Below are positions 1-8,442 of a stretch of 64,000 bases of DNA, piece after piece (within the stretch, counting starts at the first letter, position 1; every line of letters starts with the position of its first letter). Position numbers and translations under genes: made by a program. This stretch comes from Verrucomicrobiia bacterium. Lineage in GTDB: Bacteria; Verrucomicrobiota; Verrucomicrobiia; Limisphaerales; UBA8199. The notes under the pieces are model-generated. The model had not been told where the DNA came from. It ran no database searches and saw only the letters and a program-made list of their open reading frames with translations. The stretch spans positions 1-64,000 of the forward strand of contig DASYZB010000105.1 of assembly GCA_035946615.1 (NCBI GenBank), read 5' to 3'.

Positions 1-79
1 TCGCCTCTGGTTGGGATCTCTCGTTGAGGTGGGGCCAGATTCGCATCAACTTGTCTCGAATGTCACGGATAGGAACCAT
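1..79 (-). CDS. Possible 5' end of a transposase-like gene, cut by the window edge
   Basis: A minus-strand frame opens at an ATG at 79 and runs off the left edge without a stop (26 codons). The peptide contains IRDKLMRIWPHLNER, which resembles from memory the extreme N-terminus of ISAzo13-type transposases (a helix followed by a P-x-L-x-E-R motif). Only this short stretch is visible and no terminal inverted repeat can be checked, so the assignment is weak. No clear ribosome binding site precedes the ATG. Confidence 0.25.
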   Translation of the reverse strand, partial: MVPIRDIRDKLMRIWPHLNERSQPEA

Positions 80-138
80 GCCGCCGCCATAGGTAGCAGG
101 TTCCTACGGACTTGTAAATGTTATTTATTGACGCAACC

Positions 139-1023
139 TTATCGCCCCAAACGGCAACTGGGCACGTTTGTTTGTCCAGCGCTATTAAGTCCCCACGACA
201 CCACCGTTCCATCTTGTTTAAGTGCGAGACTATGATAAGGCCCCGCAGCGATAGCCACGACGTTGCTCAAACCAGGCGGCGTATTGGTTTGGCCACGGCT
301 ATTATCCCCCCACGTCACGACAGTTCCATCAGCTTTCAGAGCTATACTGTGATTAAGCCCCGCCGCAATAGCAACCACATGGCTTACCCCATTCGGCAAA
401 GTCGCCTCGCCGTAAGTACTGACTCCCCATCCTGTTACTGTCCCATCGCCCAGGAGCGCTAGACTATGAAAACCTCCGGCGGCAACCGCCACCACGTTAC
501 TCAACCCGCTTGGCGGGGTGCTGTCGGGAGAGTACCCCCAGGCGGCGACTGTGCCATCGGCTTTCAGCGCAAGGCAATCAAACGCTCCCACCGAGATCGC
601 TACCACGTTGCTCAGCCCGTTGGGCACCATCAGTTGCCCGTCGTTATTTGCTCCCCAAACAACCACTGTTCCATCACTCCTCAACGCTACGCTGTGGTAT
701 TGTCCCCCGCCCACAGCGACCACGTTGCTTAAACCCTCTGGCAGGATGGCGTACCCGTAGTCGTTGAAATTGTCGCCCCAGCACGCAACTGTTCCCCGGC
801 TTGTGATTGCCAGGCTGTGCGTCCACCCCGATGCAATGTTAGTAATCCCCGTTCCACGCTCAACTCTCGATATGAAAGTACTGCCCCAACCTGTGACTTG
901 CCCTGCCGGCGGCCTCTCAAAAGCCAAACCACTTTGCCAGCTCAGAAGCATCACAACTCCCAGAGTTCCGCTTTTGCGGAAGTTTCTCCCCAAAAGCCAA
1001 AGTAACTGACGGGATCCTGTCAT
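139..1023 (-). CDS. Secreted RCC1-repeat beta-propeller protein
   Basis: The 294-residue product starts with a basic n-region and a hydrophobic stretch (about residues 18-35), consistent with export. After that it consists of tandem RCC1 repeats of about 40 residues, each carrying variants of GLSNVVAIAAG, HSLALK-DGTV and a W-G pair. Such repeats build a propeller used for binding; no enzymatic motif is visible. The last repeat stops just after GQTNVP, where further repeats usually continue with a loop, so the C-terminus may be shortened. Repeat domains of this kind are frequent in secreted verrucomicrobial proteins. The gene is divergent from pgsA, with about 165 bases between starts. The ligand and role are unknown. 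Confidence 0.8.
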   Translation of the reverse strand: MTGSRQLLWLLGRNFRKSGTLGVVMLLSWQSGLAFERPPAGQVTGWGSTFISRVERGTGITNIASGWTHSLAITSRGTVACWGDNFNDYGYAILPEGLSNVVAVGGGQYHSVALRSDGTVVVWGANNDGQLMVPNGLSNVVAISVGAFDCLALKADGTVAAWGYSPDSTPPSGLSNVVAVAAGGFHSLALLGDGTVTGWGVSTYGEATLPNGVSHVVAIAAGLNHSIALKADGTVVTWGDNSRGQTNTPPGLSNVVAIAAGPYHSLALKQDGTVVSWGLNSAGQTNVPSCRLGR

Positions 1024-1187
1024 GCATGGTTTTTCTGTTAATAAGAATGCCTCAACTCATGAATTAGTCAAATGCCATTTGAGCCAAAAAAGGGAGAACC
1101 CCAACGTCATAGGGCCATGCCACCTGAACGAGCTTGGCGGTTGACGAAAAAAGCGCCCCCGCACAACATTGGGGCGCAGATCAAGCC

Positions 1188-1766
1188 ATGACCACTGCCA
1201 ATAAAGTCACCATCCTGCGGATTCTTTTAATCCCCTTTTTTGTGGTCGAGGTGCTCTACTATGGCAATGGTCATAATGAGGTCAACCGGCTTCTGGCCCT
1301 GCTCACCTTTGCCGTTGCCTCCATTTGCGACGGGGTCGATGGATACATTGCCCGCCGCTACAATCAGCGCAGCGAACTGGGGGCCATCCTGGACCCCCTT
1401 GCCGACAAGCTCTTGCTGGTCTCAGGCATTATTGTCCTGAGCTTCGATCACCGGCCGTACCTCGATGTGCTCCCCTTGTGGCTTGCCGGCACCATAATTG
1501 GCCGGGACATCCTCTTGCTGGCCGGCCTGATCGTCATTCAGTGGACCGTCGGCAAGGTCAACGTCAGACCCCGCATGCTAGGCAAGCTCGCCACCCTTTT
1601 GCAGATGATCGTTATCCTTTGGATTCTGCTCAAGTGGGACAAACGCTGGCTCTTTGGCTGGACGCTCAGCACGGCCCTGTGCACTGGCATTTCCGGTCTG
1701 CTCTATGTGTGGGACGGCAGCCGCCAACTCAGCGCCCATCCCGCCAGCTCGCCCGCCAAACAATAG
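1188..1766 (+). CDS. pgsA: CDP-diacylglycerol-glycerol-3-phosphate 3-phosphatidyltransferase
   Basis: This 192-residue membrane enzyme transfers a phosphatidyl group from CDP-diacylglycerol to glycerol-3-phosphate, the committed step to phosphatidylglycerol. The CDP-alcohol phosphotransferase signature is complete: D51-G52-x2-A55-R56-x8-G65-x3-D69-x3-D73, whose aspartates bind the catalytic metals. Several hydrophobic helices surround it (about residues 5-25, 35-50, 85-105, 110-130, 140-170). The frame is open back to a TTG at 1134, but I chose the ATG at 1188 because MTTANKVTILRILL is the usual family start. Length is normal for PgsA. Other CDP-alcohol transferases share the signature, but the N-terminal NKVTxLR pattern favours PgsA. 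Confidence 0.9.
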   Translation: MTTANKVTILRILLIPFFVVEVLYYGNGHNEVNRLLALLTFAVASICDGVDGYIARRYNQRSELGAILDPLADKLLLVSGIIVLSFDHRPYLDVLPLWLAGTIIGRDILLLAGLIVIQWTVGKVNVRPRMLGKLATLLQMIVILWILLKWDKRWLFGWTLSTALCTGISGLLYVWDGSRQLSAHPASSPAKQ

Positions 1767-1861
1767 CGCCGCCCCTGTCATTGCATTGACACCCCACCCT
1801 GATGTGCGACTATATCCGCACTGGAATGTCTTAACCGTTTAACTATTAATCAACACGCATT

Positions 1862-2341
1862 ATGGCTATCTCCGTCGGCTCCAAAGCCCCTGATTTTACC
1901 CTCAAATCCAAACAAGCCTCCGGCCTCGTTGACCTGAAGCTCAGCAATAATTTCGGAAAGAAAAATACCGTTCTGCTCTTCTTCCCGGCAGCCTTCACCA
2001 GCGTCTGCACTTCCGAAATGTGCGACATCAGTGCCGGACTCAACGCCTACTCCGGACTCAACGCCGACGTCATTGGCGTGAGTGTCGATTCCCCTTTCGC
2101 TCAAGAGGCCTGGGCGCAAAAGGAGCATATCAAGTTCCCCCTCGCCAGCGATCTCAATAAGGACGTCATCAAAAAGTACGACGTCGTCTTTCCAATGCTG
2201 GCCGGAATTGGCGACACCGCCGCTCGCGCCGCCTTTGTCATCGATAAAAACGGCGTCGTCCAATACAGCGAACAAACCCCCACTCCTAAAGACCTGCCGC
2301 ACTTCGACAAAGTCAAAGAGACCCTCGCCAAACTGACCTAG
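1862..2341 (+). CDS. Thioredoxin-dependent peroxiredoxin, PrxQ/BCP type
   Basis: The 159-residue AhpC/TSA-family protein reduces peroxides. The active-site motif P42-x3-T46-x2-C49 is present (FPAAFTSVCT) and a second cysteine, C54, sits five residues later. That is the spacing of the peroxidatic/resolving pair in atypical two-cysteine PrxQ (BCP) enzymes. The fold core (APDFTLK near the start, GVSVDSP in the middle, VIDKNG near residue 125) is intact. No signal peptide is present, so it is cytoplasmic. It appears to be a single gene, 95 bases after pgsA. Confidence 0.88.
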   Translation: MAISVGSKAPDFTLKSKQASGLVDLKLSNNFGKKNTVLLFFPAAFTSVCTSEMCDISAGLNAYSGLNADVIGVSVDSPFAQEAWAQKEHIKFPLASDLNKDVIKKYDVVFPMLAGIGDTAARAAFVIDKNGVVQYSEQTPTPKDLPHFDKVKETLAKLT

Positions 2342-2568
2342 GCGAACTTCGTCGCAATCACGACCCGTCCTCGTCCGAAGGCCTCCTCCGCGACGGATAA
2401 TGCCCCTCGGCGGACCTTGCTTGCAGGGGCATTCATGCGCCGCACATCGGAAGGAGGGAAATCAAACTCCAAAAGGGACTCAGCCGCCTCTCGTGACCAT
2501 GTCCCCGTGTTGGGGCGGACAACGCGGCTGAGGATGGCGGCTTCGCTTGTTGCGGCGGCTACAGGCAT
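2338..2568 (-). pseudogene. Small conserved hypothetical protein, probably 3'-decayed
   Basis: The 76-codon frame encodes a start resembling a small protein family I recall from Planctomycetes and Verrucomicrobia: AILSRVV, then SREAAESLLEFDFPPSD and RMNAPASKVRRGALS. In those proteins the last segment normally continues into an acidic helix (TPEEQ-like) and a further 20-30 residues. Here it changes into an unrelated arginine/valine-rich tail and stops, overlapping the peroxiredoxin stop region by four bases on the opposite strand. This looks like loss of the 3' end by frameshift or deletion. The family has no assigned function that I know. Confidence 0.4.
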
Positions 2569-2698
2569 ACACTAAAACCAAACTCAAGATGGCAGAGCAG
2601 AGCGACTAAGGCAACTGCCCTCTCAGAAAAGGGGCCATGAGGAACGCGGCGAAAATGCGGCCGACCCTGGGCTGACCCTGGAGTTCCGCGCCTGCCAA

Positions 2699-2717
2699 CC
2701 CGTGAGCGCCTCACGGG
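2699..2717. other. Perfect 8-bp-stem hairpin in the 2569-2798 gap
   Basis: CCCGTGAG and CTCACGGG form a perfect stem with a three-base loop. No T-run follows on either strand, so it is not a standard intrinsic terminator. The rest of 2569-2798 shows no credible gene. Confidence 0.4.
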
Positions 2718-2798
2718 GAATAACTCTGTTAATAAGTTCTCCATAACCTCTAACAACTCGCTCTTTTCCCGATCGTCGATTTCAACGATAAGGAGAGC

Positions 2799-3374
2799 GT
2801 GAATAATTTTGAAAACCGCGAAGCCGCTTTGGCTCTGGCGGACAAATGGTTCGAGGCCTTTCACAAAAGCCCGCGATTCGCCGGCCTAACCGATTCTCAG
2901 CGGCGCAAAGCCAGCGCCATCACGGGGTTCTTCGCGCAGCATGCGTTCGACTATCTGGGTTTGACGCCCGACAAATGGGATGAAGCGGCGGTGGCCGAGT
3001 GCCTCACAGAGATATTCCCCAGGAAGGTATCGGCCGAACCGGCCTTTTTTGAAGCGACCTCGCCGGTCCTGAGCGCCTTCTTTACGTTTCTGAGCGAGAC
3101 AGCCCTGCTTTCAGAGGGGCTTGGACTGGCCCAAACGGCGCAGACAGTGCAGGACGAGGCCCTTGCCGCCGTCGGCGATCGCAGCAACTGGGGGCCTGCC
3201 AAGTCCTTCGTCATGGCGGCCCTCGAATCCGGAGTGGATGTCCGGAACGCCGACGCGCTCCGGGCCTTCACGTTGGAATTTAATCTGCGCCAAATGGCCC
3301 ACTCCGCGGGACCCAACCGACCCGCGGCGTCGGCGCAGCATGACTTCCCACGCGCTCCACGCTCCGGGCGCTGA
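2799..3374 (+). CDS. Hypothetical alpha-helical protein
   Basis: The 191-residue product starts at GTG 2799, six bases after an AAGGAGAG-like ribosome binding site, which supports this start. It is mostly helical and soluble, with a conserved-looking block around residues 10-105 (KWFEAFHKSP, AQHAFDYLG, IFPRKVSA, FFTFLSE). The IFPRKVSA...FF pattern reminds me of uncharacterised proteins that precede SEC-C zinc motifs, but no CPCGSGKKYKxC tail is present here. The last 25 residues are low-complexity. No function can be assigned. Confidence 0.65.
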   Translation: MNNFENREAALALADKWFEAFHKSPRFAGLTDSQRRKASAITGFFAQHAFDYLGLTPDKWDEAAVAECLTEIFPRKVSAEPAFFEATSPVLSAFFTFLSETALLSEGLGLAQTAQTVQDEALAAVGDRSNWGPAKSFVMAALESGVDVRNADALRAFTLEFNLRQMAHSAGPNRPAASAQHDFPRAPRSGR

Positions 3375-3634
3375 CTCGCGCCTATTCGCGGTGAAAAAAA
3401 ACTTGGCCACAGTCCAGGACGAGCCCTTTGCCTTTGATTCTCCCTCCCAAGCCCGTGAGCACCAGGCGTCTGTCTTGTCCAATGTTTGGCCGCCTAACAG
3501 TTCTTTGCAGCTTTTCACGGAGTTGCGAGTCTCGAGGTCGCTTGGCGCAGACCGATCCGCGCAACTATTGGGGCTGCCCGGGGTAAGCAACTGTGCAAGC
3601 GCGGTTCACAATTTGCGGGGCCCCAGGGCGGGTT

Positions 3635-3681
3635 GTGGCCGCCGGCGAGGGCATGGGTAGGTCTGAAACGCCGGCGGCCAC
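3635..3681. promoter_or_regulatory. Strong GC-rich inverted repeat upstream of the efflux operon
   Basis: GTGGCCGCCGGCG (3635-3647) and CGCCGGCGGCCAC (3669-3681) are perfect 13-base inverted arms around a 21-base loop. The element lies in the otherwise gene-free stretch 3375-3784, about 100 bases before the TolC-family start. It could be an RNA structure in the operon leader, a terminator without T-run, or a repeat element. Between 3375 and 3634 I see no gene. Confidence 0.5.
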
Positions 3682-3784
3682 GAATCCCTGCGGCACGTTT
3701 TGGTGCTGGTCAACCTTTCTGAGTAAAGTAAAATAAAACCGGATGTAGCGATTTCCGGTTCCTTTTTTGCGGCGGGCTAATCAG

Positions 3785-5503
3785 ATGAAATCAACGGCGC
3801 CATTTCTGGCGGGGGTAGGGCTGCTGATCCTGCTGGGAGCAGCGGGCTGCACGACAAAGTACTTTCGCAAATCGGCCGACAAGCAGGTCTATGGCATCGT
3901 CAGGAATAAATCACCGGCGGTGCCCAACATGGACCCCCATTTTACCATCGAGCAGACCAATTCCCCTCTGCTCGAGCAGTTGCCCATCTCCACCAATGCC
4001 CCCGATTTCCTTGGCGCCTATGGTGAACGCGAGCGCGGGGCGCGGGCGCTGAGCCTCGAATCGGCCCTCGCCCTGGCAATTCACTACAGCCGCAGCTATC
4101 AATCGCGCAAGGAGCAGCTTTATCTCTCCGCGCTGAACCTGACGCTCTCCCGCCACCGCTTCACCCCCATTTTTAACGCCGAGGGCAACATCAATTACGG
4201 CGGAGAAACCGAACGCGCAGTCGCCTACCAACTCAACCAGGCCACGGGTCTGCTCGAACCAGTGGTGAGCGACTCGCTGGTCGAGCAGCAGCGCATCGCC
4301 GCCAATGGGACATTGCTTGGGGCTGACTGGCTCATCCGCGGCGTGGGCGAACTCAGCGCCTCTTTGACGGCTGACTTTATCCGGTTTGTCACCGGCGGTC
4401 CCCAAACCCTCTCCCAGTCCCAGCTCAATGCCAGCTTCACCCGTCCCCTGTTGCAGAACGCCGCCTTCAAAGCCGAGATGGAAGCCCTCACCCAGGATGA
4501 ACGGCAGGTCCTTTACGACCTGCGCGATTTTACCCGGTACCGCAAGGATTTCGCCGTCCAAATCGCCACCGCCTATTATGGCGTCCTGGGCAGCCGCGAC
4601 GCCGCCCGCAACAACTTTCTGAACCTCAAAAGCTCGAGGAAAAATGCCGAGCGCAGCCGGGCCCTGGCCCAGGAGGGCCGCATTACCCAATCCGATTTGG
4701 GCCGGCTCGAACAGCAGGAACTCACCGCTGAAAGCTCGTGGATTAATGCCATCCGCAATTACCAGCAGGCCCTCGACAATTTCAAACTCCAACTGGGCTT
4801 GAGCGTCGATGCCAACCTTGTCCTCGAAGATCGGGAACTCGAGCGTCTGCAAATCAGGGACCCCAAACTCAGCGTCGATGAGTCCATCCGAATCGCACTG
4901 GTTGCCCGCCTGGATTACCTGAACGTGAAGGACGAGCTGGGCGATGCGGGACGCAAAGTCGATGTCGCCATCAGCGCCCTCAAGCCCAGAGTCGATTTTG
5001 TCTCAACCGTCAATATGAGCAGCAACCCCGACCGCACCGGCGGCTTGCAGATGCCCGATCCCCAACGATACAGTTGGAGCGCCGGGGCGCTGGTCGATCC
5101 GGGTCTGGACCGCCTGCCCCAGCGCAACAACTACCGGACGGCCCTGATTACGCGCGAACGCGCCAGGCGCGCCGTCGATGAGCAGGAAGACCAAATTAAA
5201 CTCCAGGTCCGCGATAGCTGGCGCACGCTGGACCAGGCCAAACGCAACTACGAAATCAGCGAGATCGGTGTCACCATCGCCCAACGCCGCGTCGAGGAGC
5301 AAAATCTGCTCGCCGAACTCGGACGCGCCAAGGCCCTGGACCAGGTCGATGCGGAAAACTCATTAAACGACTCCAAAAACCAGCGCACGCAGGCCCTCGT
5401 CACCCATACCATTGCCAGACTCCAGTTTTGGGACAACCTGGGCATTCTCTATATCAAAGACAACGGCCAGTGGGAGGAAACGCACGATGCAAACAGCAAG
5501 TAA
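3785..5503 (+). CDS. TolC-family outer-membrane efflux lipoprotein
   Basis: The 572-residue product is the predicted outer-membrane channel of the efflux system encoded downstream. It begins with a lipoprotein signal peptide ending in LGAAGC (lipidated Cys22), as in the NodT/OprM branch. I chose ATG 3785 over the in-frame TTG at 3767 because it puts the signal peptide at the N-terminus. Two long helical repeats typical of outer membrane efflux proteins are recognisable (about residues 85-340 and 360-550, with QLGLSVDANLVLED near the first repeat end). The product is longer than E. coli TolC because of an extended N-terminal segment. Its 3' end overlaps the adaptor gene by 17 bases, indicating translational coupling. 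Confidence 0.88.
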   Translation: MKSTAPFLAGVGLLILLGAAGCTTKYFRKSADKQVYGIVRNKSPAVPNMDPHFTIEQTNSPLLEQLPISTNAPDFLGAYGERERGARALSLESALALAIHYSRSYQSRKEQLYLSALNLTLSRHRFTPIFNAEGNINYGGETERAVAYQLNQATGLLEPVVSDSLVEQQRIAANGTLLGADWLIRGVGELSASLTADFIRFVTGGPQTLSQSQLNASFTRPLLQNAAFKAEMEALTQDERQVLYDLRDFTRYRKDFAVQIATAYYGVLGSRDAARNNFLNLKSSRKNAERSRALAQEGRITQSDLGRLEQQELTAESSWINAIRNYQQALDNFKLQLGLSVDANLVLEDRELERLQIRDPKLSVDESIRIALVARLDYLNVKDELGDAGRKVDVAISALKPRVDFVSTVNMSSNPDRTGGLQMPDPQRYSWSAGALVDPGLDRLPQRNNYRTALITRERARRAVDEQEDQIKLQVRDSWRTLDQAKRNYEISEIGVTIAQRRVEEQNLLAELGRAKALDQVDAENSLNDSKNQRTQALVTHTIARLQFWDNLGILYIKDNGQWEETHDANSK

Positions 5504-7487
5504 CCTAGTTACATCGTTTTGGCGCCGGCCACGCTGGTGGCTTCTGGCGGCGGGCCTGGCCCTGGCAGCGGCGGCCTTGGTTTTCTGGCCGCCCGGCTCA
5601 AAATCGGGCGCCAATGGCCCTGTGTTTGCCGCTCGGCGCGGCCCGCTCGAAATCACCCTTCTCGAGGGAGGCAGCCTCCAAGCCCTCGAATCGCAGGAGA
5701 TCAAATGCGAGGTGCGCGTCGGCTATCAAGGCACAAAAATCCTTAAGATCGTCGAAGAGGGCTATCTCGTCACGGATGACGATGTCAAAACCAACAAGGT
5801 CCTGGTCGAACTCGACTCTTCGGACCTCCAGAAGCAGCTCATTCAACAGGAAATCCAATACCAATCCGCTCTGGCCAGCCTCATTGACGCCCAACAAAGC
5901 TATGAAATCCAGGTGAGCCAAAATGAAAGCGACATCAAGGATGCCGAACTCAAGGCGCGCTTCGCCCGCATGGATTTCGATAAGTTCCTCGGCGACTCCG
6001 TTACGGCCCAGATCATCGCGCAGGTTGGACTCGATAAATTATTAGCCGCTGCGAGCACCAATGATGTCGAGCAGACAACCCGCGCCGATGAGGCCGCTCC
6101 AGACCAGCCCGTCACCGGTTCAATGGCCGCTCCCGAACCCGGCCCAAATCACTCACCCACCAACCAGCCGGCCGCCATTCAAACGGCGGAGATTCGGCTC
6201 GTGAACGGGGCTGTTGCTTCCAAGGCCACTCCCATAATGACAAACACGGCGCAACCCCTGCGCGTTGCCCAGGCCCCCTCTGCCAACCACGACCCGAATG
6301 AAATGGACTCCACCAACTCCATGATGGTCGATTTCTCACCTTACGCCAGCCTGGATAAGCTGGGCGATGGCGAGGCCAAGCAGAAAGTGCGCCAGTTCGA
6401 GGATGACCTCCAGGTTGCCGAAAAGGAATTGGGCCAGGCCAAATCGACATTGGAGGGGACCCGGCGCCTTTTTGAAAAGGGCTTCGTCACCAAAACTGAT
6501 TTGGAACGGGACGACATCGCCTACGAAAACAGCCGGCTCAAAGTGCAAACTGCCGGCAGCGCCAGGGACTTGTTCCTCAAATACGACTTCCTCAAATCCG
6601 CCGAGGATACCCTCTCGAAGTTCGCCCAGAGCGTCCGCGAATTGGATAAGGCCCGGCGGGTTGCCATCTCGAAAATGGCTCAGGCCAGGGCGAAATTGAA
6701 GTCCGCACAGGCCCAGCACCAGGTCCAACTCCGCCAGCGGGACGATTTCAAGGAGCAACTTGATAAATGCACCATCCACGCCACCAAAACCGGCCTGGTT
6801 GTGTACGGCAGCGCCGGCGACGACATGTTCTATTACGGCGGCCAGGAACAGATTCGCGAAGGCGCCACCGTCCGCGAGCGTCAGGCTATCATTACTATTC
6901 CCGATATGACGCGCATGTCCGTCAAAGTCAAAATCCACGAAAGCTACATCAAGAAGATCAAAAAGGGCCAAAAGGTCCGCATTACGGTGGATGCTTTCCC
7001 GGACAAGGCCTTGACTGGAGAGGTCAGCAAGGTGGGCGTTCTGCCGGATTCACAAAATCGTTGGCTCAACCCCGACCTCAAAGTCTATCTCACGACGATA
7101 ACTGTCGATGGAACCCAGGATTGGGCCAAACCGGGTATGAGCGCCAAGGTGGAAATCCTGGTGGATACGATTTCCAACTGCGTTTATGTGCCGGTCCAGG
7201 CCGTCTCCCCGGATGGCGACCGGCAGGTCTGCTTTCTGCCCCATGGCGCCAAGCCCGAGAGGCGTGAAGTGCAAATTGGGGGTTTCAACGATGAATTCAT
7301 CGAGATTAAGAGCGGCCTCAAAGAGGGGGAACTCGTCTTGCTTAAAGCGCCTGATGGGCTCCAGCCTCAAACCCCGGCGCTGCCGGGCAAACCACCTGAG
7401 AAACCCAAGCCGCAGCTACCCTCCGGCCCGGCGGTTTCCCCCGCAACGCTCCCTGCCAGCCCGCCAGTCCAGGCCAGAAAAGCATGA
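5487..7487 (+). CDS. HlyD/MacA-family periplasmic adaptor subunit with long linker insert
   Basis: This 666-residue membrane fusion protein would bridge the inner-membrane ABC permease and the TolC-like channel. A single N-terminal transmembrane segment (about residues 15-35) is followed by a half-lipoyl/barrel region. The coiled-coil hairpin comes next, then beta-barrel segments (HATKTGLVVYG; GMSAKVEILVDT near residue 555), and a proline-rich C-terminus. Between the two hairpin helices lies a Pro/Ala/Asn-rich low-complexity stretch at about residues 190-285, which is absent from ordinary MacA proteins. Start ATG 5487 is chosen over the upstream in-frame codon at 5412 because it places the membrane anchor at the N-terminus and overlaps the preceding stop. 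The substrate is unknown. Confidence 0.85.
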   Translation: MQTASNLVTSFWRRPRWWLLAAGLALAAAALVFWPPGSKSGANGPVFAARRGPLEITLLEGGSLQALESQEIKCEVRVGYQGTKILKIVEEGYLVTDDDVKTNKVLVELDSSDLQKQLIQQEIQYQSALASLIDAQQSYEIQVSQNESDIKDAELKARFARMDFDKFLGDSVTAQIIAQVGLDKLLAAASTNDVEQTTRADEAAPDQPVTGSMAAPEPGPNHSPTNQPAAIQTAEIRLVNGAVASKATPIMTNTAQPLRVAQAPSANHDPNEMDSTNSMMVDFSPYASLDKLGDGEAKQKVRQFEDDLQVAEKELGQAKSTLEGTRRLFEKGFVTKTDLERDDIAYENSRLKVQTAGSARDLFLKYDFLKSAEDTLSKFAQSVRELDKARRVAISKMAQARAKLKSAQAQHQVQLRQRDDFKEQLDKCTIHATKTGLVVYGSAGDDMFYYGGQEQIREGATVRERQAIITIPDMTRMSVKVKIHESYIKKIKKGQKVRITVDAFPDKALTGEVSKVGVLPDSQNRWLNPDLKVYLTTITVDGTQDWAKPGMSAKVEILVDTISNCVYVPVQAVSPDGDRQVCFLPHGAKPERREVQIGGFNDEFIEIKSGLKEGELVLLKAPDGLQPQTPALPGKPPEKPKPQLPSGPAVSPATLPASPPVQARKA

Positions 7488-7746
7488 AAGCACATTTTAA
7501 ACTATCGCCATCCTCCTCGTTGTCTCCCTCTGTCCTTCCGAAGGGGAACCTGTTTAGCGTCGCGCAAACTTCCAGCCTGCCATATCGCAGATTTCCAATT
7601 AGAGGACGTACGAGCTTTCCACCGTGCGGTTACTCGGAGTTCCTGCCGGCTAAACAGATACCCGAAGGGAGAGGGCCGGGGGAGAGGGGTCCCTCTGTGT
7701 ATAGTCCATCCCCCGGTCCTCTCAGTACTTTACCGCACGCATAACC
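7488..7746. repeat. Intergenic dispersed-repeat-like sequence inside the efflux operon
   Basis: The 259 bases between adaptor and ATPase genes hold no convincing gene. Two recognisable blocks look like dispersed verrucomicrobial repeats. One is the segment around 7560-7605, whose reverse complement reads like the commonly mis-annotated GRLEVC/NWKSA repeat. The other is a purine-rich block (GAAGGGAGAGGGCCGGGGGA) followed by a complementary pyrimidine-rich block (CCCCCGGTCCTCTC) at 7668-7723, able to form a long imperfect hairpin. Multi-copy status cannot be tested within this window. Confidence 0.45.
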
Positions 7747-8442
7747 ATGCCCCCCATTGTCCAATTCGAAAATGTCCGCAAGACCTACCGGATGGGGTCG
7801 GTTACCGTCGAGGCCCTGCGCGGCATTTCCTTCGATGTCCACTCCGGCGACTACATCAGCATCATGGGGCCATCGGGGTGCGGCAAATCGACCCTGCTGA
7901 ACCTCTTGGGCTGCCTGGATCACCCCACCTCGGGACGCTACCTGCTGGGTGGTGAAGACGTTTCCGCTATGTCCGATGATGCCCTCTCGGCGATTCGGGG
8001 CACCCGGCTCGGTTTCGTATTTCAGTCCTATAACCTGATCCAGCAACTGACGGTCCTCGAGAATATCGAAGTGCCGCTCTATTATCAGGGCCGGCCCGAG
8101 AAAGAGAGCCGCGAGGCCGCCCGTTGCCTGGCCGAGCGCGTGGGTTTGGATGCGCGATTGGAGCATAAACCGTTCGAACTTTCTGGCGGACAACAACAGC
8201 GCGTCGCCATCGCCCGGGCGCTGGTCAACGACCCGCTGGTCTTGCTGGCTGACGAACCCACCGGCAACCTCGATTCCACTTCCGGGGGTGAAATCCTTCA
8301 CCTGTTTGACGACCTGAACAGCCAGGGAAAGACCCTCATCCTGGTCACTCACGATACCTCGATTTCGCGCCACGCGCGAAGGGCCATTCGCCTTTGCGAC
8401 GGCGAGATCGAATCGGATGTCAATGGACAACCACCCCCCTAA
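7747..8442 (+). CDS. ABC transporter ATP-binding protein, MacB/LolD family
   Basis: The 231-residue ATPase energises the efflux or lipid-export complex. Walker A is GPSGCGKST (residues 41-49), followed by a Q-loop in VFQSYNL. The signature is [15 protein letters not shown], Walker B is [14 protein letters not shown], and the switch histidine is in LVTHD. Its size and sequence place it with MacB/LolD/FtsE-type ATPases that work with FtsX-fold permeases, and such a permease follows immediately with a 26-base overlap. Here the MacB ATPase and membrane parts are separate polypeptides. Confidence 0.92.
   Translation: MPPIVQFENVRKTYRMGSVTVEALRGISFDVHSGDYISIMGPSGCGKSTLLNLLGCLDHPTSGRYLLGGEDVSAMSDDALSAIRGTRLGFVFQSYNLIQQLTVLENIEVPLYYQGRPEKESREAARCLAERVGLDARLEHKPFELSGGQQQRVAIARALVNDPLVLLADEPTGNLDSTSGGEILHLFDDLNSQGKTLILVTHDTSISRHARRAIRLCDGEIESDVNGQPPP

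Noticed and set aside
2559-2864. Minus-strand 101-codon frame over the 2.6-2.8 kb gap
   Set aside because: Overlaps the well-supported start and ribosome binding site of the gene at 2799 and has no protein-like conservation.
3911-4852. 313-codon minus-strand open frame
   Set aside because: Antisense to the TolC-family gene; no start signal or recognisable domain.
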